5,503 bases of DNA from G039029935 sp039029935 (GTDB lineage Bacteria; Chloroflexota; Anaerolineae; Caldilineales; Caldilineaceae). The stretch is from positions 1-5,503 of the forward strand of contig JBCCFC010000956.1 in NCBI GenBank assembly GCA_039029935.1, in the 5' to 3' direction. The notes under the pieces are model-generated. The model was not told the DNA's origin. It did no database searches and was given only the letters and a program-made list of their open reading frames with translations. Made by a program: the position numbers and the translations under genes. This document shows positions 1 to 5,436 of the stretch, piece after piece; position 1 is the stretch's first letter, and each line of letters opens with the position of its first letter.

Positions 1-1955
1 CCGGCCAAGAAGATGTTGGGTGGGTCAGCGATACCACCCAGCAAGAATGGACCTTCGTTGATGTGAATGCGCAGGATGTCAAAGACGAGTGACTCACGCG
101 TGTCGGCATCTGGCTCGGCAATGGCCTGTTTGTAGAGTTCCCACATACGATAGTTGGGATCATCCGCTGGAATCTCTTCACGGGGTGGTGTGCGGTCACG
201 TGGGTCCTTGTCCAATTCCGTGCCTTCCTTGTCCGTGCCTTCAACGGCCATCCATGCACCATAGAGCGGTGCCCAGCGACCACCACTACCATAGGAAACC
301 AACCATGCTGGATAGATCAACAGGTCCGGTCCATCGGGCGCGCCACCGCCATAGAGACGGATGTCGTAAGTTGCGTTACGCGTCATGACACCTACTTCAG
401 AGCCAGGAATCGAATTGACAAAAGCATTCAGCCCCACATTCTGCCAATCCTCTACCATCAGTTGCGCCGATTCCAAGAACGCGGCTGCACCGGATGGGAA
501 GTCAACACGGACTTCCAACGCTGCTCCACTTGGCAGATCACGCCAACCGTCGCCATCCTGATCAACGACATCAATCTCATCCAACAGACTCATCGCCAGG
601 TCTGGGTCAAACTCGACCGCGCTGTCACGCCACTCTTGGAGCAATGCCTGTCCCTCTGGTGTGCGATTGAACTGTGCCGAGTTGGGCGACATTGTGCCTG
701 TGCTTGGCTCTTGCCCCATGCCCAGCCATGTCACCTTGCGAATGCGTTCACGGTCCATTGCATGAGAAAGCGCACGGCGATATTGCGTTGTGCGCACAAC
801 CTCGCGCTTTTCGTCATCCGGGTTATTCCAGTTGATGCCCCACGCAGGCGCACCACCCGCACCGTTGTCCCACAGGAGGACACGGTAACTGCCCTTTTCT
901 TCATTCTCTTTCAATAGTGCCAAATCACGCAATGACAGATTTGGATAGGCGTGAACATTGACATCGCCGTTGATGATCTGGAGCTTGAGTGCTTCCACAT
1001 TCTCCGTTAGTGACACCTCAAAGCGGTCGATGTATGGCAGCTGATTACCAGCCGGGTCTACGGCATAGTAATATGGGTTGCGTTCCAAAATCATGCGGTT
1101 GCCTGGCTCAAATTCGACAGGCATCCATGCATTGAGGACAGGGCGCTCTGGGTTGGTCCACCAGAACTGCTTTTCGCTAAATTCTTCGTAGTCGGCAGCA
1201 TCCGAGTAGTCTGGATGGAATTGCTCCAGATAGTGTTTTGGATAGGGACCAAAGCCCGGGCCGTTACCGCCATTGGGGAACGACGCCAACTCAAAGTCGG
1301 TCAACGGGGCTGGCCCCGCAAAGGTAAAGCGCAGAGTGTAGTCATCCACCTTTTCCGCCACCATTGGCGCGCCACCCGCCAATGCCCACGCCGGAATCAC
1401 CTCTGGGTGGTCTGGGTTGAGTGCCATGTCTTCCCACCAGAAGATGACATCATCCACGGTGAACGGTGCGCCATCCGACCATTTGGTGCCTTCACGGAAA
1501 TAGAATGTCCACTCGCTCGCATCCTCGTTGATATCCCATGCCTTGGCAAGCCCCGGCTGCACCGCTGTACCGCCCTCGGCCCAGTGTGTGGCGGAGTGAC
1601 CATACATATACATCGACGTATCATTCATGTCGCTGTCCGTCGTCGCCCGTTTCATGGTCCCGCCATATTGACCAATCGAGACCCAAGGCATATCCAACAC
1701 CATTGGCTCGACTGGCAGACGCTCATCAACGGGTGGCAATTCACCTGCCGCCACCTTTTCGGCCAGCATAGGCGATTCACCATTGGTCATCGTGACATCG
1801 GCATCGCCCGCATCATCAGTCGTTTCTTCGGCTGCATCTTCGGCTGGTGCTTCCGCTGGCGCCGCCTCTTCCTCGGCAGGCGCAGCACCACCGCCACACG
1901 CCACCAAAGAGAGCGCAAAAACGAGCAGTAACGCATATATCGTCCATCGTTTCAT
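1..1955 (-). CDS. ABC transporter substrate-binding lipoprotein, family 5 (peptide/nickel/oligosaccharide type), C-terminus outside window
   Basis: Extracytoplasmic solute receptor that would deliver peptides or oligosaccharides to an ABC importer; the substrate cannot be read from sequence. I translated the minus strand through all 651 visible codons and found no stop or frameshift. Residues 1-20 form a lipoprotein signal (MKRW, hydrophobic stretch, lipobox LVAC with Cys20), followed by GGG and an Ala/Glu/Pro-rich linker to about residue 52. The SBP_bac_5 hallmark is at 149-171 (WTFYFREGTKWSDG then PFTVDDVIF). Residues 465-471 read DQDGDGW, a calcium-loop-like DxDxDG motif seen in some members of this family. 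The ATG at 1955 is preceded by AGGAGA (1964-1969) with 8 nt spacing. Family members usually have 500-700 residues, so little should be missing beyond position 1. Plus-strand ORFs across this stretch are shadows. Transporter permease genes would be expected downstream, to the left of the window. The family call is firm; the Chloroflexota assignment from linker style is inference. Confidence 0.95.
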   Translation of the reverse strand, partial: MKRWTIYALLLVFALSLVACGGGAAPAEEEAAPAEAPAEDAAEETTDDAGDADVTMTNGESPMLAEKVAAGELPPVDERLPVEPMVLDMPWVSIGQYGGTMKRATTDSDMNDTSMYMYGHSATHWAEGGTAVQPGLAKAWDINEDASEWTFYFREGTKWSDGAPFTVDDVIFWWEDMALNPDHPEVIPAWALAGGAPMVAEKVDDYTLRFTFAGPAPLTDFELASFPNGGNGPGFGPYPKHYLEQFHPDYSDAADYEEFSEKQFWWTNPERPVLNAWMPVEFEPGNRMILERNPYYYAVDPAGNQLPYIDRFEVSLTENVEALKLQIINGDVNVHAYPNLSLRDLALLKENEEKGSYRVLLWDNGAGGAPAWGINWNNPDDEKREVVRTTQYRRALSHAMDRERIRKVTWLGMGQEPSTGTMSPNSAQFNRTPEGQALLQEWRDSAVEFDPDLAMSLLDEIDVVDQDGDGWRDLPSGAALEVRVDFPSGAAAFLESAQLMVEDWQNVGLNAFVNSIPGSEVGVMTRNATYDIRLYGGGAPDGPDLLIYPAWLVSYGSGGRWAPLYGAWMAVEGTDKEGTELDKDPRDRTPPREEIPADDPNYRMWELYKQAIAEPDADTRESLVFDILRIHINEGPFLLGGIADPPNIFLA

Positions 1956-1979
1956 GGTTTGTTTCTCCTGTAGATTTGG

Positions 1980-1992
1980 TACGCATTGCGTA
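1980..1992. promoter_or_regulatory. Second palindrome in the transporter leader
   Basis: TACGCA and TGCGTA are perfect 6-bp arms around a single central T. The site sits between the larger operator and the ribosome binding site (1964-1969), about 10 nt upstream of it. It may be a second regulator site or a small hairpin influencing ribosome access. A palindrome this short could be chance. Confidence 0.35.
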
Positions 1993-2002
1993 ACATAGAT
2001 TA

Positions 2003-2026
2003 TCTATAGACAATTTTGTCTATAGA
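2003..2026. promoter_or_regulatory. Candidate operator: 11-bp-arm inverted repeat just downstream of the transporter promoter
   Basis: Perfect arms TCTATAGACAA (2003-2013) and TTGTCTATAGA (2016-2026) flank a two-base centre. Each arm contains the self-complementary octamer TCTATAGA, so the site is both an inverted and a direct repeat. It lies about 10-33 nt downstream of the inferred start site, where a bound repressor would block elongation. The GT...AC symmetry resembles operators of GntR-family sugar or amino-acid regulators, but the regulator is not in the window. In RNA it could also fold as a leader hairpin. Confidence 0.6.
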
Positions 2027-2042
2027 CGATAGAAGTTGTGGC

Positions 2043-2071
2043 ATTATATCAGTGGATGGGAGCAGCGTCAA
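2043..2071 (-). promoter_or_regulatory. Sigma70-type extended -10 promoter for the substrate-binding protein gene
   Basis: Reading the minus strand, the -35 TTGACG (2066-2071) is followed by a 17-nt spacer and a perfect -10 TATAAT (2043-2048), with a TG one base upstream of the -10 (TGATATAAT, extended -10). Transcription should begin near 2035-2037, giving a leader of about 80 nt before the ATG at 1955. This is the best promoter match in the window and suits a strongly expressed transporter receptor. The motif match is direct; the start site is inferred. Confidence 0.85.
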
Positions 2072-2166
2072 ACGGCAAATTTTTGTCATAATTACAGTCT
2101 ATGCAATATGTGCTGAATGAATATTGACAGCGGCTCTTCTTCAAAAGAAGTTCCAGAAGCGTTTGA

Positions 2167-2499
2167 AAGTGTTCCCATTATGGAAAACCGTCGTTGGCAC
2201 TGGAATTGATGGAAGAGTTTCGCCCCATCGTTGTCGATGCGGTGGTGATGCGGCTGGTCAATCGGCGACAGCTTGTAGCGTCGCACTTTCAAGAGACGGG
2301 CAAGGATGGCATCTACCTCACACGTCCGGGTCTCCAGATATTCTTTCAAGCCTATCAGGACAAGCTCAACAGCGAGGTGACACATCCGTTGGTGCAACGC
2401 ACCATGAGCTACCAGAAAATCTTCGAGCTACAGGCGCGCCAACTACGCAAAGTCATCGAAGGGACGCTGGATACATACATACCATTTCAGTTGAAATAA
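2167..2499 (+). pseudogene. cas1: Truncated Cas1 (CRISPR adaptation integrase), C-terminal remnant
   Basis: Cas1 with Cas2 integrates new spacers into CRISPR arrays; intact proteins have roughly 300-340 residues. Only about 110 codons remain, after an in-frame TGA at 2164-2166. Recognisable similarity starts near 2176 with HYGKPSLALELMEEFRP, the conserved helical catalytic-domain block. It continues through VNRRQL, GIYLTRPGLQIFFQAY and LNSEVTHPLVQRTMSYQ, and ends in YIPFQLK, a typical Cas1 C-terminus. The two acidic positions in LALELMEE match the usual D/E metal ligands, but the N-terminal beta domain, the first catalytic Glu and probably the catalytic His are missing. The TTG at 2194 and ATG at 2209 are in frame but have no convincing ribosome binding site. 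No cas2 follows. The stub points at the CRISPR array on the same strand, so it is probably what is left of that array's adaptation operon. It is very unlikely to be active. Confidence 0.88.
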
Positions 2500-2631
2500 C
2501 CATCTCTATATGTCTCAAAGGCGTAATCCAAAATTTCAAGATACAGGACATATACATACTATTTAGGCTAAAATAAACACTTTTATATATTCCAAAAGTG
2601 TAACCGAGCATCTCTACAATAGGCAAAAGAG
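2500..2631. other. AT-rich non-coding gap after the cas1 remnant
   Basis: Stops occur frequently in the frame following cas1, and I see no cas2-like coding sequence. The only structure noticed is a short hairpin with arms ACACTTTT (2577-2584) and AAAAGTGT (2594-2601). It lacks a plus-strand T-tract. Read on the minus strand it is followed by T-rich sequence and could be a weak terminator. Confidence 0.5.
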
Positions 2632-2873
2632 GGGGAGATGTGCAGTTTTTTGGCGAGGTAAAAGTTTATCATTTTTAAATTAATATTCCATTTATTGCGC
2701 TGATGATATTTTCACCTTGCGATGAAGGTTATTGATGCTTATGAATAGGACAATAATTTATGAATTTATCTTCAGTATCATCATTTTGCAAGAATTCTGT
2801 CAGAAATAGTTTGCTTATAAAACTCTGAAAGTAGATTATTAAACATCATCGCCAAAAAACCGCACATCTACCC
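2632..2873. repeat. 242-bp MITE-like unit bounded by 27-bp imperfect inverted repeats
   Basis: The left arm 2632-2658 and the reverse complement of 2847-2873 agree at 24 of 27 positions. Both start GGG and share AGATGTGC, GTTTTTTGGCGA and a final G. The interior is AT-rich and codes for nothing recognisable. Size, terminal symmetry and lack of genes suit a miniature inverted-repeat element. I found no clear target-site duplication, and the right arm also serves as one side of a terminator hairpin, so origin by duplication of a terminator is equally possible. Confidence 0.45.
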
Positions 2874-2907
2874 TGTGGGCAATGCCGTAAGGAGATGTGC
2901 GGTTTTT
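2855..2907 (+). terminator. Rho-independent terminator, probably bidirectional, upstream of the CRISPR leader
   Basis: AAAAACCGCACATCT (2855-2869) pairs perfectly over 15 bp with AGATGTGCGGTTTTT (2893-2907) around a 23-nt loop. The plus strand ends in five Ts, and the minus strand runs into six Ts (2859-2854), so it can work in both directions. Its position, about 38 bp before the leader promoter, would insulate the array from read-through out of the cas1 remnant. Confidence 0.75.
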
Positions 2908-2944
2908 CGTATCGTTTCATATTACGTGGATTATAAATTGAGGG

Positions 2945-2974
2945 TTGACAAATTCATGCGACATATGCTACAAT
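2945..2974 (+). promoter_or_regulatory. CRISPR leader promoter
   Basis: A consensus -35 TTGACA (2945-2950) and a -10 TACAAT (2969-2974) are separated by 18 nt. Transcription should start near 2981, about 40 nt before the first repeat. It sits on the leader side predicted by repeat decay at the opposite end of the array, so it fixes the array's transcribed strand as plus. Confidence 0.8.
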
Positions 2975-3023
2975 CTTGACGGGTTGCTGCCAGATTTGTC
3001 ATCAAAATCGGGCGAAAAAAGGG
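2975..3023 (+). other. CRISPR leader, transcribed part
   Basis: The short segment between the promoter and the first repeat ends in an A-run followed by GGG right at the repeat. Leaders normally carry the integration signals for new spacers; I cannot point to a specific integration motif. The leader is short compared with the one to several hundred bases often seen. Confidence 0.55.
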
Positions 3024-3561
3024 GAGGCACAGCCAGTAATGCCCCAAGGGGCTTTGACACTTCCCTCTGCTATGCTTTCTGCTACGAGCCCTAAGGAGGC
3101 ACAGCCAGTAATGCCCCAAGGGGCTTTGACACCCGTTGACTCTACCGTTGGTGACGGCGTGGCCGTTGGCTCGAGGCACAGCCAGTAATGCCCCAAGGGG
3201 CTTTGACACAATCGCAAACTGCAATTGTGAACAATGCTAGTAAGGAGGCACAGCCAGTAATGCCCCAAGGGGCTTTGACACGAATTGTCTCATCTGGTCC
3301 ATCTGGAATTGTCTCATGAGGCACAGCCAGTAATGCCCCAAGGGGCTTTGACACTCGTTTGGCTCTTTGCAAAAAATGACAGTTTGATCGAGGCACAGCC
3401 AGTAATGCCCCAAGGGGCTTTGGTACAGAAGTATTGAGATACCAAGGCAGATCAGTACGAGGAGGCATAGCCAGTAATGGCCCAAGGGGCTTTGACACGC
3501 AGGTCACCACAATTGCTGAGGAGCAATCGGTGAGAGGCACAGCCAGTAATGCCCCAAGGGG
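3024..3561 (+). CRISPR. CRISPR array, 8 repeats of 37 bp and 7 spacers
   Basis: Repeats start at 3024, 3096, 3173, 3245, 3318, 3390, 3462 and 3534. The 37-bp unit opens GAGGCACAGCC, has a central dyad GCCCCAAGGGGC and ends CTTTGACAC. Repeats 1-5 are identical. Repeat 6 ends TTTGGTAC. Repeat 7 has two changes (CATAG for CACAG, ATGG for ATGC). Repeat 8 matches only its first 28 bp. Decay at the right marks the trailer end, in line with the promoter on the left. Spacers: 3061-3095 (35), 3133-3172 (40), 3210-3244 (35), 3282-3317 (36), 3355-3389 (35), 3427-3461 (35) and 3499-3533 (35). The crRNA 5' handle would end TTTGACAC, which resembles the ATTGAAAC-type ends of many type I and III repeats. 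The subtype cannot be set from the repeat alone; the CARF gene nearby favours type III. ORFs on either strand through the array arise from the near-72-bp period. Confidence 0.98.
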
Positions 3562-3563
3562 AG

Positions 3564-3596
3564 GGCAGGACGAATTTATTTATCGTAACTCCTGCC
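3564..3596 (+). other. Hairpin abutting the truncated last repeat
   Basis: GGCAGGA (3564-3570) and TCCTGCC (3590-3596) are perfect 7-bp arms around an AT-rich 19-nt loop. The structure starts two bases after the last recognisable repeat base, so it occupies the place of the lost nine repeat bases and what follows. No T-tract follows, so it is not a standard terminator. Confidence 0.45.
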
Positions 3597-3616
3597 AATA
3601 ATGAGCAACAAAAGTA

Positions 3617-3673
3617 AGCTGTTTATACGACAAGAGGAAGGTGACTTTCAGTCGTGTAAACAGCTACCTTTTT
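3617..3673 (+). terminator. Rho-independent terminator for the CRISPR transcript
   Basis: AGCTGTTTATACGAC (3617-3631) pairs with GTCGTGTAAACAGCT (3651-3665) over 15 positions including one G-U. The loop is 19 nt, and a run of five Ts lies at 3669-3673. It is the first canonical terminator downstream of the array on the transcribed strand. Confidence 0.7.
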
Positions 3674-3750
3674 ATCCAATCAATTTTAGCGTGTAGGATA
3701 GCAGCACGGACTTGGTGTTCTTCGAGAGTCTTAGTTTTCCACAGAACATT

Positions 3751-3780
3751 AAAAATCCAGTCGCATGACTGGATTTTTTT
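3751..3780 (+). terminator. Second strong Rho-independent terminator after the array
   Basis: AAAAATCCAGTC (3751-3762), loop GCAT, then GACTGGATTTTT (3767-3778) form a perfect 12-bp stem closing on a T-run that extends to 3780. The A-run on the 5' side makes it a plausible minus-strand terminator too, so it could also stop anything reading leftwards from the 4000-4300 region. Confidence 0.85.
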
Positions 3781-4115
3781 GATTTACCTCTTCTCATCTC
3801 TCATGCTATACTCGCATCAGTGATGGTATTTGGTTGAGTGAACAGCTATTGTACAACGCTGCAACCCACTCATCACGGCCAGTAGCACACAAGGTGGCGA
3901 TACAACAGCCATCGTTCCACAAACAAAGACCAGACAGCGCATCAACGCATTTGGGATAGTACACACCACGCACCCGCTGCCGATCCAAAGGCCGCAGGGT
4001 GTGCGGTAAATCTGTGTTGTGACATAACTTGTCACTGCCTCTGTTTTGTGTACCCAAAATTTGGTCTTCTCTTGAAGAACTCACCATTCGGATTGAACAA
4101 CAGAATTATTGTATT
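3781..4115. other. Stretch without a convincing gene
   Basis: A 93-codon minus-strand ORF spans 3806-4087. It has no ribosome binding site before its ATG, its translation is unusually Cys-rich (for example LWNDGCCIATLCATG), and I recognise no family, so I do not call it a gene. A small dyad GTGACA/TGTCAC with a 5-nt centre lies at 4019-4035, and a 5-bp hairpin CCGCA/TGCGG near 3992-4006. No tRNA or ncRNA pattern was seen. Confidence 0.4.
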
Positions 4116-4175
4116 CGGTATTCAGTGCGTCGGTATTCAGTGCGTCGGTATTCAGTGCGTCGGTATTCAGTGTGT
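4116..4175. repeat. Four tandem copies of a 15-bp unit
   Basis: CGGTATTCAGTGCGT occurs at 4116-4130, 4131-4145 and 4146-4160 without change, and at 4161-4175 with one change (GTGTGT for GTGCGT). A unit length divisible by three would keep a reading frame (RYSVR repeated), but the ORF through it (4029-4241) has no other protein-like character. Iteron-like protein binding, slipped-strand expansion or chance are all open. Confidence 0.9.
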
Positions 4176-4187
4176 CAGTACAGACGC

Positions 4188-4217
4188 CACCGACCTACCG
4201 AACACCGACCTACCGAT
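4188..4217. repeat. Two tandem copies of a second 15-bp unit
   Basis: CACCGACCTACCGAA (4188-4202) is followed directly by the same unit ending in T instead of A (4203-4217). It has the same period as the four-copy block 12 bp to its left. Its TACCGAA is the reverse complement of TTCGGTA at 4114-4120, so the two blocks could pair across about 75 nt. Confidence 0.75.
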
Positions 4218-4325
4218 TTACCCACAGCGCGTAGGTGTTAACACCCATGACAAACGCTTTGGGCAATGCTATGCTTTTGTATAGACGTGCCCAGAAGCAT
4301 TCTCCCCCAGATGTTTGTGGGTGCG

Positions 4326-4589
4326 TTATGCTTTGAATTGGGCATCGACCTCATCTTCCGTGACAAAGTTGCCATCCTGAATCTCTTGCGATGCACGGTC
4401 GCCTAATTCAAGCCGCCGGAGACGTTGGAGTTCCTGTGCGGTTCGGTTCCATTCAGCGGCTGAAACAATCACGGCAGCGGGTGTCCCTCGCTGTGACAAA
4501 ATAACAGGCCCACTATCGAGCTTGGTCAGTACATCGTTGTAATTTGTGCGTAAATTGCTAATTGGCATAATTTGTGGAATAGCTTGCAT
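4326..4589 (-). CDS. Phd/YefM-family antitoxin, apparently orphan
   Basis: An 87-residue protein of normal Phd/YefM length. These antitoxins bind and neutralise a toxin (Doc, YoeB/RelE or sometimes a PIN-domain protein) with their C-terminal tail, and repress their own promoter with the N-terminal fold. Residues 7-47 carry the fold: I-PISNLR at the start, then PVILSQRGTPAAVIVS and EW. The Leu/Arg/Glu-rich residues 48-87 fit a disordered toxin-binding tail. The ATG at 4589 is preceded by AAGGAG (4595-4600) with 5 nt spacing, so the start is well supported. The toxin gene normally follows within a few bases, but the 150 bases downstream contain only repeats and a short ORF. The gene is divergent from the CARF gene and shares a 109-bp intergenic region with operator-like palindromes. 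It may now serve as a stand-alone repressor or protect against a toxin encoded elsewhere. Confidence 0.9.
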   Translation of the reverse strand: MQAIPQIMPISNLRTNYNDVLTKLDSGPVILSQRGTPAAVIVSAAEWNRTAQELQRLRRLELGDRASQEIQDGNFVTEDEVDAQFKA

Positions 4590-4607
4590 AACGGCTCCTT
4601 AAAAAGA

Positions 4608-4651
4608 AATCCTAATTTAATTAGGAAAATATTGATAACTTAATTAGGATT
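4608..4651. promoter_or_regulatory. Operator cluster in the divergent antitoxin/CARF promoter region
   Basis: A perfect 17-bp palindrome TCCTAATT-T-AATTAGGA lies at 4610-4626. A third half-site AATTAGGATT (4642-4651) is the exact reverse complement of AATCCTAATT (4608-4617). Three half-sites of one sequence beside a Phd-type gene fit the cooperative operator arrangement known for Phd autoregulation. The cluster covers the likely antitoxin -10 and start site, and lies 48 bp from the CARF start codon, so both genes could be controlled from it. Confidence 0.65.
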
Positions 4652-4677
4652 GTACGGGTTAAACAGAAAAAATACAA
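4649..4677 (-). promoter_or_regulatory. Probable promoter of the antitoxin gene
   Basis: On the minus strand TTGTAT (4672-4677) and TACAAT (4649-4654) are 17 nt apart. The -10 matches the consensus at five of six bases; the -35 is weak, matching three of six. The third operator half-site overlaps the -10. For the opposite strand I find only a poor match (TTAGGA 4621-4626 and TAGGAT 4645-4650, 18 nt apart) as the CARF promoter. Confidence 0.45.
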
Positions 4678-4698
4678 ACAGAAAAGGACTCAGAATTC

Positions 4699-5436
4699 AT
4701 GACAGAGCAAACCATACCAGAAAGCTGGAAGACCGACCACCTCATTTTGTTGGTTGGTAGCAACCCGTTGCCCAATTATGTAGCGGCGCAATTGTTGCTG
4801 AAGGATGGCGGGACGTTGCACCTGATCTGCTCGGTACAGACAAGTGAGATTGCGGAACAGCTTGCCAATGCGCTGAAAAACAATCATATCATGCATATTG
4901 CCCGTGATGACACCGATCATGGCGAGATTTCGAGCAGGGTTGAAGCTGCCTTAACCGATACGAAACGTATCAGCGGAACAGATAATCCCCTGATTGGATT
5001 GAATTTTACGGGCGGGACCAAGGCGATGTCGGTTTTTGTCTATCAAGCGGTGCGAGATGCCTTTCCCGAAGCCGTCTTTACGTATCTAGATGCAAGTACG
5101 TTGACAATGCAACGACAAGGGTATCCTACACAGAAACCGATGGTTAAGTATGATGTGAAACCAAAAATTCGAGAGTTAATATGGCTACATGGGATAGAGA
5201 TTATTCAAAAAGTCTATCGCACTTATGAGCCAGTCCCGCAACCTCAACAAGACTTAATGATGGCACTGGCAAGGGCGCATCGGACACAGGATGGACAAAT
5301 AGCCTATAATCAATGGTGTCAGCAATATCTACGTGCAATTCAAACGGCTAAAAAGTTGAGAGAGGCTAGGGACTTATTAGGAAAACTCCAACAGACTATT
5401 TGCGGCTTTATGCACAACATTAGCTGCACTGTATGA
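4699..5436 (+). CDS. CARF-domain protein, Card1/Can2 (DUF1887)-like type III CRISPR accessory, probably frameshifted near its 3' end
   Basis: CARF domains sense cyclic oligoadenylates made by the Cas10 complex of type III CRISPR systems and switch on an attached effector, often a nuclease. Residues 13-135 look like a Rossmann-type CARF: beta-strand HLILLVGSNPLPNY (14-27), a second strand LHLICSVQT (40-48) and the nucleotide-contact motif LNFTGGTKAM (101-110), followed by TYLDAST. The TGGTK motif is characteristic of the Card1/Can2 group. Residues 155-245 are mostly helical-looking and show no PD-(D/E)xK nuclease motif. The ATG at 4699 has AAGGA (4684-4688) 10 nt upstream. This frame stops at 5436, but another frame opens at 5381, next to the AAAA run 5382-5385, and stays open for 41 codons to the window edge. 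Card1-like proteins are usually longer than 245 residues, so the effector domain probably lies beyond a frameshift. The gene is divergent from the antitoxin; other type III genes may follow to the right. CARF is confident, the exact subfamily less so. Confidence 0.82.
   Translation: MTEQTIPESWKTDHLILLVGSNPLPNYVAAQLLLKDGGTLHLICSVQTSEIAEQLANALKNNHIMHIARDDTDHGEISSRVEAALTDTKRISGTDNPLIGLNFTGGTKAMSVFVYQAVRDAFPEAVFTYLDASTLTMQRQGYPTQKPMVKYDVKPKIRELIWLHGIEIIQKVYRTYEPVPQPQQDLMMALARAHRTQDGQIAYNQWCQQYLRAIQTAKKLREARDLLGKLQQTICGFMHNISCTV

Noticed and set aside
462..1931. Long plus-strand ORFs (462-917 and 1215-1931) opposite the transporter gene
   Set aside because: They are antisense to a continuous, clearly homologous SBP_bac_5 reading frame; their translations show no family features.
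2117..2209. 30-codon ORF beginning MNIDSGSSSKEVPEAF, possibly the 5' end of another gene fused to the cas1 stub
   Set aside because: No ribosome binding site, no recognisable family, and too short to distinguish from chance.
2167..2499. Reverse transcriptase-Cas1 fusion, sometimes found in type III loci
   Set aside because: Only the Cas1 C-terminus is present; nothing upstream of 2167 resembles a reverse transcriptase, so the original architecture cannot be told.
2124..2576. 150-codon plus-strand ORF and a minus-strand ORF at 2092-2397
   Set aside because: Both overlap the Cas1 C-terminal frame, which is the one with clear homology.
3002..3540. Minus-strand ORFs with repeated peptide APWGITGCAS across the array, and a plus-strand ORF at 2976-3188
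   Set aside because: They are translations of CRISPR repeats; repeat plus spacer is close to 72 bp, a multiple of three, so frames stay open without coding selection.
4019..4035. GTGACA/TGTCAC dyad as an operator
   Set aside because: Only 6-bp arms and no promoter or gene next to it; likely by chance.
3806..4087. 93-codon Cys-rich minus-strand ORF
   Set aside because: No ribosome binding site, no known domain, atypical composition; kept only as a remark in the gap description.
4029..4284. Plus-strand ORFs encoding RYSVR and similar repeats
   Set aside because: They merely translate the 15-bp tandem repeats; they lack start signals and any other protein-like sequence.
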